Source of the DNA: an uncultured Burkholderiales bacterium
GTDB lineage: Bacteria; Pseudomonadota; Gammaproteobacteria; Burkholderiales; Burkholderiaceae_C
Direction: 5' to 3'
Assembly: GCA_903906635.1 (NCBI GenBank)
Contig: CAIVLE010000151.1
Location: 1 to 53,958 of the forward strand
DNA length: 53,958 bases
Position numbers and translations under genes: made by a program. The notes beneath the pieces were generated by a model. The model did no database searches. It was not told where the DNA came from and saw nothing but the letters and a program-made list of their open reading frames with translations. Positions 33,698 to 42,115 of this stretch are shown piece by piece; positions within the stretch are counted from its first letter, which is position 1, and the number at the start of each line of letters is the position of its first letter.

Positions 33698-34249
33698 TCA
33701 AACAACGGAAGAAGACGGCGGGGGCGCAGTCAGGGCATCGAGTTGGCCAGCCAACTCCAATTGCGTCACGATCATGTTGACCAGCGAAGCCACCGTGGGG
33801 CGCCCGGTCTCAATCACATAGTGCGCAGCCTCGCGGTACAGCGGGTCGCGCAGGGCAAACAATTCGCGCAAGCGCCCCAACGGGTCGGCCACTTGCAGCA
33901 GCGGGCGGTTTTGGTCGTGCCGCAAACGGCGAAAAACCTCTTCCGGGGTGGAGCGCAAATAAAACACCTGGCCGCGTTCGCGCAGACGCTCGCGGTTTTC
34001 AGAGCGCAAGACCGAGCCACCACCGGTTGAGAGCACGCCGCGTGGACGCTGACTCAAGACATCAAGCACCTCAGCCTCTACGTCGCGAAAGCGGTCTTCC
34101 CCTTCGCGCTCGAAAAAATCGCGAATCGAACAGCCCAGACGCTGCTCGATCGCATGATCCGAATCAACAAAAGGAATAGAGAGCCGTCGAGCGAGTTGTC
34201 GCCCCACGGTAGATTTGCCAGACCCTGGCAGACCGACCAAAACCAACAA
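33698..34249 (-). CDS. aroK: Shikimate kinase
   Basis: Phosphorylates shikimate at the 3-hydroxyl. 183 residues; P-loop GLPGSGKST (about 6-14), the DSDHAIEQR shikimate aspartate and TGGGSVLRSENR loop are intact. The only credible start is TTG at 34249, with purine-rich AAGAAAG six bases before it; no in-frame ATG exists before the upstream stop at 34292. The pil genes that usually precede aroK are absent. First gene of the aroK-aroB-dgt operon. Confidence 0.94.
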   Translation of the reverse strand: MLVLVGLPGSGKSTVGRQLARRLSIPFVDSDHAIEQRLGCSIRDFFEREGEDRFRDVEAEVLDVLSQRPRGVLSTGGGSVLRSENRERLRERGQVFYLRSTPEEVFRRLRHDQNRPLLQVADPLGRLRELFALRDPLYREAAHYVIETGRPTVASLVNMIVTQLELAGQLDALTAPPPSSSVV

Positions 34250-34446
34250 GGTGTGCTTTCTTAGTGTGCAAATGCAGTTTAGACAATCATTTTAGAGGTT
34301 AGCCACGACCTCACAGCATATTGGCGCGTTGGTAGGACAACGGTTTGAAAGCCTCTTTCTGAGGCAAGTCCCTCTCAAAAACTGCGTTTTCATCGAGCTC
34401 GCACAAGCCAGGACTGGCCCGCAATGTGTGGTCACACGGCGGTTTT

Positions 34447-34452
34447 TATAAT
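34447..34452 (+). promoter_or_regulatory. Consensus -10 box (TATAAT) 11 bases before mrcA
   Basis: A perfect TATAAT lies 11 bases upstream of the mrcA ATG. Transcription would start about 5 bases before the ATG, leaving nearly no leader, and no Shine-Dalgarno is seen. No good -35 is found at 16-18 bases. The rest of the 214-base gap between aroK and mrcA (34250-34463) holds no gene I can support; an aroK promoter should also be there. Confidence 0.45.
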
Positions 34453-34463
34453 TCCATTCACTT

Positions 34464-36833
34464 ATGGCCCACAAGCACCCCCCTGAAAGTTCGCAAGAAC
34501 AAGCCGCTGCCCCCGCAGCCCCCCGCTCTTTGGCTGCTCAGTTGCTGATGTGGGCCTTGGGCATTGCCGCGGCGGGCATGCTGGTGGTGGCCTTGTTGGT
34601 GGGCTTGGCATTGGCGATGGCTTACCCGCAACTGCCCGATGTGAGCGACCTCTCGGATTACCGACCCAAGCTGTCGATGCGCGTGTACTCGGTTGAGGGG
34701 ACACAGATTGGGGAGTTTGGCGAAGAGCGTCGTAACCTCACGCCCTTTAAAGACATCCCCAAGGTCATGAAAGACGCGGTGCTGGCCATCGAGGACGCAC
34801 GCTTTTACCAACACGGCGGCGTGGATTACATCGGCTTGCTGCGCGCGAGCTTGGCCAACCTGGGGCGTGCCAAAAGCCAAGGCGCATCGACCATCACCAT
34901 GCAGGTGGCGCGCAATGTGTACCTGTCGTCAGAAAAAACCTTCACCCGCAAAATCTATGAAATCTTGCTGACCACCAAGCTCGAGCACATGCTCAGCAAA
35001 GACCAAATTTTTGAAATCTACTTGAACCAAATTTATTTGGGCAACCGCGCCTATGGCTTTGCGGCGGCCTCAGAGGCCTACTTTGGCAAGCCGCTCAAAA
35101 ACATCAGCATTGCCGAAGCGGCCATGCTGGCGGGCTTGCCCAAAGCACCTTCGGCGTACAACCCGATCGCCAACCCCAAACGGGCTCGCTCGCGCCAGCT
35201 CTACATCATTGAGCGCATGGAAGAAAACGGCTTCATCACCAAAGCAGAAGCCGTGGCTGCCAAACAAGAGGAGTTGAAAATTCGCACCGCGACCAGCAGC
35301 CTCAACACCCACGCCGAGTACGTGGCTGAGATGGCACGTCAGCTGATGTTTGCGCAATACGGAGCCGAGATTTACACCCGTGGCCTGAATGTGTACACCA
35401 CCATCCGAGCCAGCGACCAACAAGCGGCTTACTTTGCGCTGCGTCGCGGCATCATGGATTACGAACGACGCCAGCACTACCGGGGACCCGAGAAATTCAT
35501 CAACTTGCCCAGCACCCCCGCGGAACAAGAAGACGCCATTGATGACGCATTGATCGAACAGGGCGACAAAGGCGATTTGCTGGCCGCTGTGGTGCTGGAA
35601 GCAGGGCCGAAAAAAGTGCGCGCTGTGCGCCAAAACAGCGAAGTGCTAGAGATCACCGGAGAAGGCCTGCAACCCGTGCAATCGGGCCTGTCTGATAAAG
35701 CTCCTCCCAACATCCGCTTACGCCCAGGTGCCTTGATTCGCGTGACCAAAACCGCCAAAGGCGCTTGGGAAATCACCCAACTGCCCGAGGTCGAAGGCGC
35801 ATTTGTGTCGCTCGATCCTCGTGATGGCGCCATCCACGCCCTGGTCGGTGGCTTTGACTTTGACAAAAACAAGTTCAACCACGTGACCCAAGCTTGGCGT
35901 CAACCAGGCTCAAGCTTCAAACCCTTTATTTACTCTGCGGCTTTAGAAAAAGGCTTCACACCGGCGACCGTGGTGAACGATGCCCCGCTGTTTTTTGACG
36001 CCAGCGTGACGGGAGGGCAGCCGTGGGAGCCGAAGAACTACGACGGAACCTTTGATGGCCCCATGACGCTGCGCAAGGGTTTGGCCAAGTCCAAAAACAT
36101 GATCTCGATTCGCCTGCTTCAAGCCGTGGGCGCGCAAAATGCCCAGCAGTGGATCACCCACTTTGGCTTTGAAGCCGACAAGCACCCGCCCTACCTGACC
36201 ATGGCGCTGGGCGCAGGATCGGTCACTCCGATGCAAATGGCCACCGGTTACTCGGTGTTTGCCAATGGCGGCTACCGCGTCAACCCCTACCTGATCAGCA
36301 AGGTCACCGACCAAACGGGCAAAGTGCTGTCTGAGTTCACACCGCCTGAACTCGACGAGTCCGTGCGAGGCATCGATGCACGCAACGCGTTTGTGATGAC
36401 GAGTTTGTTGCAAGAGGTCACCCGCTCGGGCACAGCGGCGCGCGCCCAAGCCACCTTGAAGCGCCCTGACGTTTACGGCAAGACGGGTACCACCAACGAC
36501 TCGATGGATGCCTGGTTTGCGGGCTTTCAACCCACCCTCACGGCGGTGACATGGATTGGCTACGACACCCCGCGCAAGCTAGGTGACCGAGAAACCGGAG
36601 GGGGACTGAGCCTGCCCGTGTGGATCAGCTACATGCAGCATGCGCTGCAAAACGTCCCCGTGAGCGAACCCACACCACCTGCGGGCCTCACGCACGAAGG
36701 AGGCGAGTGGTTTTACAGCGAATACAGCCGAGGCGGTGGCGTGAGCAGTTTGGGGCTTGAGAGCAAATCTGCGCCCAGCGAGTTGCCCGCCAACGACGAG
36801 AAAAAACGCATCCTCGATTTGTTCAAAAACTAG
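34464..36833 (+). CDS. mrcA: Bifunctional penicillin-binding protein 1A
   Basis: Inner-membrane peptidoglycan glycosyltransferase and transpeptidase. 789 residues: cytoplasmic tail, one membrane helix (about 27-50), GT51 domain with catalytic Glu110 (AIEDARFYQHGG) and GASTITMQVARN, an inserted OB-like region (about 330-440), then the transpeptidase with SSFK (Ser483), SKN in AKSKNMIS and KTG at 673-675. All three penicillin-binding motifs are intact. It is transcribed away from aroK. Confidence 0.97.
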   Translation: MAHKHPPESSQEQAAAPAAPRSLAAQLLMWALGIAAAGMLVVALLVGLALAMAYPQLPDVSDLSDYRPKLSMRVYSVEGTQIGEFGEERRNLTPFKDIPKVMKDAVLAIEDARFYQHGGVDYIGLLRASLANLGRAKSQGASTITMQVARNVYLSSEKTFTRKIYEILLTTKLEHMLSKDQIFEIYLNQIYLGNRAYGFAAASEAYFGKPLKNISIAEAAMLAGLPKAPSAYNPIANPKRARSRQLYIIERMEENGFITKAEAVAAKQEELKIRTATSSLNTHAEYVAEMARQLMFAQYGAEIYTRGLNVYTTIRASDQQAAYFALRRGIMDYERRQHYRGPEKFINLPSTPAEQEDAIDDALIEQGDKGDLLAAVVLEAGPKKVRAVRQNSEVLEITGEGLQPVQSGLSDKAPPNIRLRPGALIRVTKTAKGAWEITQLPEVEGAFVSLDPRDGAIHALVGGFDFDKNKFNHVTQAWRQPGSSFKPFIYSAALEKGFTPATVVNDAPLFFDASVTGGQPWEPKNYDGTFDGPMTLRKGLAKSKNMISIRLLQAVGAQNAQQWITHFGFEADKHPPYLTMALGAGSVTPMQMATGYSVFANGGYRVNPYLISKVTDQTGKVLSEFTPPELDESVRGIDARNAFVMTSLLQEVTRSGTAARAQATLKRPDVYGKTGTTNDSMDAWFAGFQPTLTAVTWIGYDTPRKLGDRETGGGLSLPVWISYMQHALQNVPVSEPTPPAGLTHEGGEWFYSEYSRGGGVSSLGLESKSAPSELPANDEKKRILDLFKN

Positions 36834-36898
36834 GCTTGGGCGCGCCACACCTGCGGCCCTTGCCTCAATCGTGAGAGGGTTGGTGCCGCTGACTCGGC

Positions 36899-37228
36899 TC
36901 ACGCCGTGAAAGCCAGCGCCAGCCCCGACTGGGTGCTGGCGTCTTGGGTCAAGCGCTGAAAAAACTCGCCTTGCCCTTTGGTGTCAGCCCACTGCTGACC
37001 ATCCCAGCGGAAGTGATAGCCGCCTGACCTTGCTGCCAACCACACCTCGTGCAAAGGCTTTTGCAAGTTGATGATGATTTGGCTGCGGTTGGCAAAGACC
37101 AGGGTGATCATTCCGCCCGTGCGCTGGTTGTCGATGTCGGCATCGCTTTCATCGTTGATGCGGTCACAAGCCAGCTCCACCGAGCGCAGGAGTTGTTCAG
37201 CGTGGTCCAAGAATTCAAGATCGGTCAT
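36899..37228 (-). CDS. cyaY: Frataxin-like iron donor protein CyaY
   Basis: Iron-binding regulator of iron-sulfur cluster assembly. 109 residues starting [18 protein letters not shown], with the acidic helix ([16 protein letters not shown]) and the conserved [24 protein letters not shown] core in two parts. ATG at 37228 is used; an upstream ATG at 37243 (MAQIVMTD) is possible and would overlap the lptM start on the other strand. A minus-strand TAGAAT (37260-37265) may be its -10 box. Confidence 0.93.
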   Translation of the reverse strand: MTDLEFLDHAEQLLRSVELACDRINDESDADIDNQRTGGMITLVFANRSQIIINLQKPLHEVWLAARSGGYHFRWDGQQWADTKGQGEFFQRLTQDASTQSGLALAFTA

Positions 37229-37234
37229 TACAAT
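37229..37234 (+). promoter_or_regulatory. Possible -10 box (TACAAT) 7 bases before lptM
   Basis: TACAAT ends 7 bases before the lptM ATG, so a transcript starting at the normal distance would begin at or next to the start codon. There is no Shine-Dalgarno and no clear -35. It lies in the 13-base gap between the cyaY and lptM start codons. Confidence 0.3.
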
Positions 37235-37241
37235 TTGCGCC

Positions 37242-37499
37242 ATGGGTATTGAGCAAAAGATTCTAGTCAGGGCCATTGCCCATGGTGGCCGTGTGGCCGC
37301 ATGTGCCTGTCTCATGGCGTTGTTGGTGGCATGCGGACAAAAGGGGCCCTTGCAGTTGCCCAACGACCCCGAGTTTCAACAGCGCGCCACCTTGCCCGAC
37401 ATCTTGCGCCGCCAGTTGCCCGGTGGCGTGTCGTCCAATGCCCCATCGCCAACACCTGCCGCCTCGGCACCCGTCAGCGCCGCATCGTCGGGTCGCTGA
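37242..37499 (+). CDS. lptM: LPS translocon maturation-type small lipoprotein (LptM/YifL-like)
   Basis: 85-residue lipoprotein. A hydrophobic signal ends in LMALLVAC and the mature protein starts [12 protein letters not shown], the diagnostic LptM sequence; in E. coli LptM helps LptD assemble into the outer membrane. The tail is Pro/Ala/Ser-rich and low complexity. ATG at 37242 gives a long n-region; an in-frame GTG at 37293 is an alternative start. It is followed by lysA after 28 bases, the usual pairing. Confidence 0.85.
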   Translation: MGIEQKILVRAIAHGGRVAACACLMALLVACGQKGPLQLPNDPEFQQRATLPDILRRQLPGGVSSNAPSPTPAASAPVSAASSGR

Positions 37500-37527
37500 T
37501 TTTTTGTCCTCTTTCACGAGCCGTTTG

Positions 37528-38805
37528 ATGTCACACCCCACGCTTGCCGGTGCCCCGTTCATTGCCTACCAAGACCACGCCCTCTACCTTGAGGGCGTGA
37601 AACTGGCCGACCTGGCCGCGCAGCACGGCACGCCTTTGTTTGTGTACTCCAAAGCGGCGATGCTCAACGCCTTGGCCGCGTACCAACGTGGCTTTGAGGG
37701 ACGCCAGGCACGTATCTGCTACGCCATGAAAGCCAACTCATCCTTGGGCGTGTTGCAGGTGTTCGCCCAAGCCGGATGTGGCTTTGACATTGTCTCGGGA
37801 GGCGAGTTGGCACGCGTCATCGCCGCCGGAGGCGACCCGGCCAAAGTGATTTTTTCAGGCGTGGGCAAAACCCGCGCCGAAATGCGCCAAGCCTTGCACG
37901 CGGGCATCGCCTGCTTTAACGTGGAGAGCGATGCCGAACTGGAAGTGTTGAGCGATGTAGCACATGCTTTGGGCTTGCGCGCACCGGTGAGTATTCGCGT
38001 CAACCCCAACGTTGACGCCAAAACCCACCCCTACATCTCTACCGGCCTCAAGGGCAACAAATTTGGCGTGGCACACGAACAAGCCCTGCAGACCTACCAG
38101 CGCGCGGCGGCTCTGCCTGGCTTGAAGGTGGTGGGCATTGATTGCCACATTGGCTCGCAAATCACCGAGGCGACGCCCTACCTTGATGCGATGGACCGTG
38201 TGCTCGATTTGGTCGACGCCATCGAAGCCGCAGGCATTCCCATTGCCCACATCGACTTTGGCGGTGGCTTGGGCATCGACTACAACGGCGACACCCCGCC
38301 CGCAGCCGATGCACTGTGGGCGCAATTGCTGGCCAAACTGGATGCACGTGGCTATGGCCAGCGCCAGCTGATGATCGAACCGGGTCGCTCGCTGGTGGGC
38401 AATGCCGGCGTGTGCCTGAGCGAGGTGCTTTACCTCAAGCCCGGCGAGCAAAAAAACTTTTGCATCGTCGACGCTGCCATGAACGACTTGCCCCGCCCCG
38501 CCATGTACGAGGCCTTCCACCAAATCGTGCCGCTCACGCCCCGCACCGGCGACAGCGTCTGCTACGACGTGGTGGGCCCGATTTGCGAGAGCGGCGACTG
38601 GCTCGGTCGCGACCGCCAGCTCGTGGTGCAAGCCGGCGATGTGCTGGCCGTGCTGTCGACCGGTGCTTACTGCATGGCCATGGCCAGCAACTACAACACG
38701 CGTGGACGAGCGGCGGAGGTATTGGTGGAGGGCACCCAGGCCCACGTGATTCGCCGTCGCGAATCAGCCGTTGAACAAATGGCTCAGGAGTGCTTGGTCG
38801 GTTAA
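37528..38805 (+). CDS. lysA: Diaminopimelate decarboxylase
   Basis: Last step of lysine biosynthesis, PLP-dependent decarboxylation of meso-diaminopimelate. 425 residues, fold type III: PLP lysine K68 in CYAMKANSS, the SGGELARVIAAG segment, HIGSQITE, DFGGGLGIDY, EPGRSLVGNAG and the dimer-completing CESGDWLGRDRQL and YCMAMASNYN. ATG at 37528 matches the family start; the open frame upstream overlaps lptM and is not used. Confidence 0.96.
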   Translation: MSHPTLAGAPFIAYQDHALYLEGVKLADLAAQHGTPLFVYSKAAMLNALAAYQRGFEGRQARICYAMKANSSLGVLQVFAQAGCGFDIVSGGELARVIAAGGDPAKVIFSGVGKTRAEMRQALHAGIACFNVESDAELEVLSDVAHALGLRAPVSIRVNPNVDAKTHPYISTGLKGNKFGVAHEQALQTYQRAAALPGLKVVGIDCHIGSQITEATPYLDAMDRVLDLVDAIEAAGIPIAHIDFGGGLGIDYNGDTPPAADALWAQLLAKLDARGYGQRQLMIEPGRSLVGNAGVCLSEVLYLKPGEQKNFCIVDAAMNDLPRPAMYEAFHQIVPLTPRTGDSVCYDVVGPICESGDWLGRDRQLVVQAGDVLAVLSTGAYCMAMASNYNTRGRAAEVLVEGTQAHVIRRRESAVEQMAQECLVG

Positions 38806-38885
38806 GCCAAACTCCATGGCAATCAACGCCGGAGGCTCACTTGGCGTTGGTTTAGCGGCCAATCCATGGGCTTGCGTGAGGCTTT

Positions 38886-39506
38886 TTACAGGGTTCGCTT
38901 GAATCTGCGCATCCAGCGCCAGCCCAGCAATCCAGCCAGCACGATGCCATACACCCATACCTCGGCAAAGTTGTGCTTGCCCGCACGCATCCAGTAAAAG
39001 TGCAACACCGCAAGGGCTGCCACCAGATACACCGCCTGGTGCAGGGTTTGCCAACGCTTGGCACCCAAGCCTCGAATGGCGGCATTGAACGACGTGCCCG
39101 CCAATGGCGTGAGCAGCACAAAGGCTGAAAAGCCCACCCAGATGAACGGGCGCTTGGCAATGTCGTGGGCAATATCGCCCCACTCAAACCCCATGTCGAG
39201 CCAGCTGTAACACAGCAAGTGCAGCACCACATAGCCATACACCGTGAGCCCCAACATGCGACGAAAGCGCACGAGCTCGGGCCAGCCCAAACTCACGCGC
39301 AAGGGGGTGACTGCCAGCGTCAGACACAAGGCGCGCAAGGTCCAGTCACCCGTAGAACGGATCAGATATTCCGCCGGATTGGCCCCCAGGGCATCGTTGA
39401 ATGCGCCCCACAGCAACCACGCCAAGGGCAGCAGCAACAAGACCCACAGCAGCGGCTTGGCAGCCGCGTGACGCAAGGCGGTGCGTACAGTCAGGGTCGC
39501 AGTCAT
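38886..39506 (-). CDS. msrQ: Heme-binding membrane subunit of the periplasmic methionine sulfoxide reductase
   Basis: Cytochrome b-type membrane protein that passes respiratory-chain electrons to MsrP. 206 residues with six hydrophobic segments; conserved segments are FRRMLGLTVYGYVVLHLLCY, KRPFIWVGFSAFVLLTPLA and AKRWQTLHQAVYLVAALAVLHFYW, containing histidines suited to heme ligation (HLL, LHQ, LHF). ATG at 39506 follows msrP by 14 bases. Confidence 0.94.
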   Translation of the reverse strand: MTATLTVRTALRHAAAKPLLWVLLLLPLAWLLWGAFNDALGANPAEYLIRSTGDWTLRALCLTLAVTPLRVSLGWPELVRFRRMLGLTVYGYVVLHLLCYSWLDMGFEWGDIAHDIAKRPFIWVGFSAFVLLTPLAGTSFNAAIRGLGAKRWQTLHQAVYLVAALAVLHFYWMRAGKHNFAEVWVYGIVLAGLLGWRWMRRFKRTL

Positions 39507-39520
39507 AGCGAGCGTTGAAT

Positions 39521-40537
39521 TTAGAAAAACTTGCTCAAGTCCATGCCCTTGTAGAGCTGGCCCACTTGCGCTTCGTAGCCGTTGAACATGAGGGTTTTGC
39601 GCTTTTTGGCAAACAAGCCGTCTTCGCCAATGCGTCGCTCCGTGGCCTGGCTCCAGCGTGGGTGGTCCACGCTGGGGTTGACGTTGGAATAAAAGCCGTA
39701 TTCCTGAGGTGCCGAGCGACCCCACGAATTGATAGGCTGCTTGTCGACAAATCGGATCTTGACCAAACTCTTGGCGCTTTTGAAACCGTATTTCCAAGGC
39801 ACCACCAAGCGCACAGGCGCGCCACTTTGGTTGGGGAGCACTTCGCCATACATGCCAAAACTCAACAAGGTCAACGGGTGCATGGCCTCGTCCAAGCGCA
39901 GCCCTTCCACGTAAGGCCAATCGAGCACACGCGAGCCCACGCCCGGCATGGTTTTGGGATCGGCCAAGGTGACGAACTCCACATACTTGGCGCTGCCCAA
40001 TGGCTCAACACGCTTGATCAGCTCGGACAAGGAGTACCCCACCCAGGGGATGACCATTGACCAACCTTCGACACAACGCAGTCGGTAAATGCGCTCTTCC
40101 ATCGAACTGAGTTTGAGCAAATCTTCCAAGTCGATAGGCCCGGGCTTTTTGACCAAGCCTTCGATCTCGACACGCCAGGACTGGGTCTTGAGGGTGTGGG
40201 CGTATTTGGCAGGATCGGCTTTGTCGGTGCCGAACTCGTAGTAATTGTTGTAGCTGCTGGCGTCTGCATAAGGTGTGACCTTCTCCATCGTGCTCGCGCC
40301 AGCTTGGCGGCTCACCGCCCCCGCCAAGGGGCTGAGCTTGCCCGGCCTTGGGGTTGTTGCGGCCTGGGACCAAGCTTCTCGGCCCGCCCAAGCGGCCAAC
40401 GCAGCGCCGCTGGCCCCGGCCGCAAGCTGTTTCAACCAGTCACGCCGCTGCACATAGGCTGACAGTGGCGTGATCTCGCTGCTGTGGGGGTGAGTAAATC
40501 CTGAATCACTGTGGGCTGAAAAAAGGTGGCGCGACAC
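39521..40537 (-). CDS. msrP: Periplasmic protein-methionine-sulfoxide reductase, molybdopterin subunit
   Basis: Repairs oxidised methionines in envelope proteins with a Mo-molybdopterin center. 338 residues; a Tat signal is clear, with Arg31-Arg32 in [21 protein letters not shown]. The molybdenum-ligand Cys155 is in [15 protein letters not shown], followed by GYSLSELI and [19 protein letters not shown]. It starts with GTG at 40537 behind a strong AGGAG. msrQ follows after 14 bases; the Tat machinery is encoded in this window. Confidence 0.95.
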   Translation of the reverse strand: MSRHLFSAHSDSGFTHPHSSEITPLSAYVQRRDWLKQLAAGASGAALAAWAGREAWSQAATTPRPGKLSPLAGAVSRQAGASTMEKVTPYADASSYNNYYEFGTDKADPAKYAHTLKTQSWRVEIEGLVKKPGPIDLEDLLKLSSMEERIYRLRCVEGWSMVIPWVGYSLSELIKRVEPLGSAKYVEFVTLADPKTMPGVGSRVLDWPYVEGLRLDEAMHPLTLLSFGMYGEVLPNQSGAPVRLVVPWKYGFKSAKSLVKIRFVDKQPINSWGRSAPQEYGFYSNVNPSVDHPRWSQATERRIGEDGLFAKKRKTLMFNGYEAQVGQLYKGMDLSKFF

Positions 40538-40647
40538 GATATCTCCTGGTGGTCATGTGTGACATTGTGCGGTGCTTGGCGACAACGTGCAAAACCACAC
40601 CTCAAAGGCCAAACTGATGCAAAGGAGGTTCGGGCAAAGTTAAAGCC

Positions 40648-40677
40648 AAAAAAAAGCTGGCTCTCGGCCAGCTTTTT
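40648..40677 (-). terminator. Strong intrinsic terminator after the cytochrome c4 gene
   Basis: An 11-base perfect stem (40651-40661 with 40667-40677), GC-rich at its core (GCTGGC/GCCAGC), with a 5-base loop. On the minus strand it is followed by eight or more T, ending transcription about 18 bases past the cytochrome gene. The remaining 110 bases up to msrP hold only the msrP ribosome-binding site and presumably its promoter. Confidence 0.9.
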
Positions 40678-40694
40678 CCAATCGTCAGTTTAAA

Positions 40695-41321
40695 TCAGCG
40701 AAGACCAGCCATGTAGTCGGCCACAGCCTTGATTTCACGGTCGTTGAGTTTGGCTGCCACTTGGGCCATTTGCACGCTGTTTTTACGCACGCCGTCACGG
40801 AACGCTGTGAGCTGTGCTGCGGTGTATTCCGCATGTTGACCCGACAGTCGAGGGTACTGGGAAGGAATGCCCGCGCCATTGGGTGTGTGACAACCCGCGC
40901 AAGCGGCAATTTGACGGTCAGCAATGCCGCCGCGGTAAATGCGCTCACCCAAAGTGACCAACTCTTTGTCCTTGGCAAAGCCTGTTTTGGCTTTCTTAGA
41001 ACCCACCCAAGCGGCGATGTTCTTCATGTCGTCTTCGCTGAGCGTGGCGGCCATGCCGCTCATCACGGCATTGGCTCGCTTGCCAGACTTGAACTCCTGG
41101 AGCTGTTTGACGATGTACTCAGGGTGTTGCTGGGCCAATTTGGGGTTGACGGGGGTGCCAGAGTTGCCATCGGCACCATGGCAAGCCGCGCACACCGCAG
41201 TAAAGCTGGCTTCGCCCTTGGCCAAATCGGGCTTGGCTACTTTGGCAGGTTCATTGGCATGTGCAGACACAACGGGAGCCACCAAGGCGGCAGCGATCAG
41301 CAAAGAGGCAAACAATTTCAT
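40695..41321 (-). CDS. Diheme cytochrome c4
   Basis: Periplasmic or membrane-attached electron carrier, typically from the bc1 complex to terminal oxidases. 208 residues: signal peptide MKLFASLLIAAALVAPVVSA with cleavage near AHA, then two class I heme domains with CAACH (C44, C47, H48) and CAGCH (C141, C144, H145) and methionine ligand candidates in NAVMSGMA and NSVQMAQ. ATG at 41321 is chosen as it gives the signal peptide. Divergent from engB, followed by a strong terminator. Confidence 0.95.
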   Translation of the reverse strand: MKLFASLLIAAALVAPVVSAHANEPAKVAKPDLAKGEASFTAVCAACHGADGNSGTPVNPKLAQQHPEYIVKQLQEFKSGKRANAVMSGMAATLSEDDMKNIAAWVGSKKAKTGFAKDKELVTLGERIYRGGIADRQIAACAGCHTPNGAGIPSQYPRLSGQHAEYTAAQLTAFRDGVRKNSVQMAQVAAKLNDREIKAVADYMAGLR

Positions 41322-41368
41322 AAAAGTGCTTTGGTAAATGACGCGCAAAGACGGTGAAAACTCTGCAG

Positions 41369-41378
41369 ATTCTACAAT
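41369..41378. promoter_or_regulatory. Overlapping divergent -10 boxes between cytochrome c4 and engB
   Basis: On the plus strand TACAAT (41373-41378) lies 5 bases before the engB ATG. On the minus strand TAGAAT (41369-41374) can serve the cytochrome gene with a leader of about 40 bases. The two share bases 41373-41374, so the promoters may exclude each other. Neither has a good -35. Confidence 0.4.
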
Positions 41379-41383
41379 GCTGT

Positions 41384-42115
41384 ATGAATCAGCCTGACAC
41401 ACAAGCCACACCCGCTCCTGAAGACACCCCACAGGATGGCGCGCCCACGGTCTTGGCCCCGCCCCCACTTGCCTCCCCCGCCCTGAGTCCAGCCCAACAG
41501 GCCAAGCACGCCATGGGCTGGTTGCACACCGCCCGGTTCTTGACCACTGCCGCTCAACTGCACCACCTGCCCGCCTACGAACTGCCCGAGATTGCCTTTG
41601 TGGGTCGCTCCAACGCCGGCAAATCGACCTGCATCAATGTGCTGACGCAGCAAAAGCGTTTGGCCTATGCGTCCAAAACACCCGGGCGCACCCAACACAT
41701 CAACTTGTTTGCCTTGGGGCGCCAGGGCCAAACCGATGCGGTGCTGGCCGACTTGCCTGGCTACGGCTATGCCGCGGTGCCCAAGCAAGACAAAATTCGC
41801 TGGCAACAGGTGATGGCCAACTATTTGTTGACCCGCGAAAACCTGCGCGCCGTGGTGCTGCTGTGCGACCCGCGCCATGGCTTGACCGATTTGGACGACA
41901 TCTTGCTCGACGTGATTCGCCCCCGTGTGGAAGATGGCTTGAAGTTCTTGGTACTGCTGACCAAGGCCGACAAACTCAACCGAAACGAAGGTGCCAAAGC
42001 CCTCTCGATTGCTAAGCTACAAGCCGGTGGCGGCCAAGTCAAACTGTTCTCCGCCCTCAAAAAACAAGGCGTGGACGAAGTGGCCACCTTGCTCTACGAC
42101 TGGATGCATCCTTGA
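41384..42115 (+). CDS. engB: Ribosome biogenesis GTPase EngB (YihA/YsxC)
   Basis: GTPase needed for large ribosomal subunit assembly and linked to division. 243 residues with an extra Pro/Ala-rich N-terminal stretch of about 45 residues. GTPase motifs: G1 GRSNAGKS (74-81), a G2-region Thr in KTPGRTQHI, G3 DLPGYGYA and G4 TKADKL. Start ATG 41384 has no Shine-Dalgarno and lies just after a -10-like box. The stop overlaps the next gene's TTG start (TTGA). Confidence 0.94.
   Translation: MNQPDTQATPAPEDTPQDGAPTVLAPPPLASPALSPAQQAKHAMGWLHTARFLTTAAQLHHLPAYELPEIAFVGRSNAGKSTCINVLTQQKRLAYASKTPGRTQHINLFALGRQGQTDAVLADLPGYGYAAVPKQDKIRWQQVMANYLLTRENLRAVVLLCDPRHGLTDLDDILLDVIRPRVEDGLKFLVLLTKADKLNRNEGAKALSIAKLQAGGGQVKLFSALKKQGVDEVATLLYDWMHP

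Noticed and set aside
37855-38745. 296-codon minus-strand frame opposite lysA
   Set aside because: Translation is rich in His, Ala and Gln with no domain; lysA covers the region with intact catalytic motifs.
38806-38885. Terminator between lysA and msrQ (stem CAACGCC/GGCGTTG at 38824-38849)
   Set aside because: The loop is 12 bases and there is no T-run on either strand, so it is too weak to list as a terminator.
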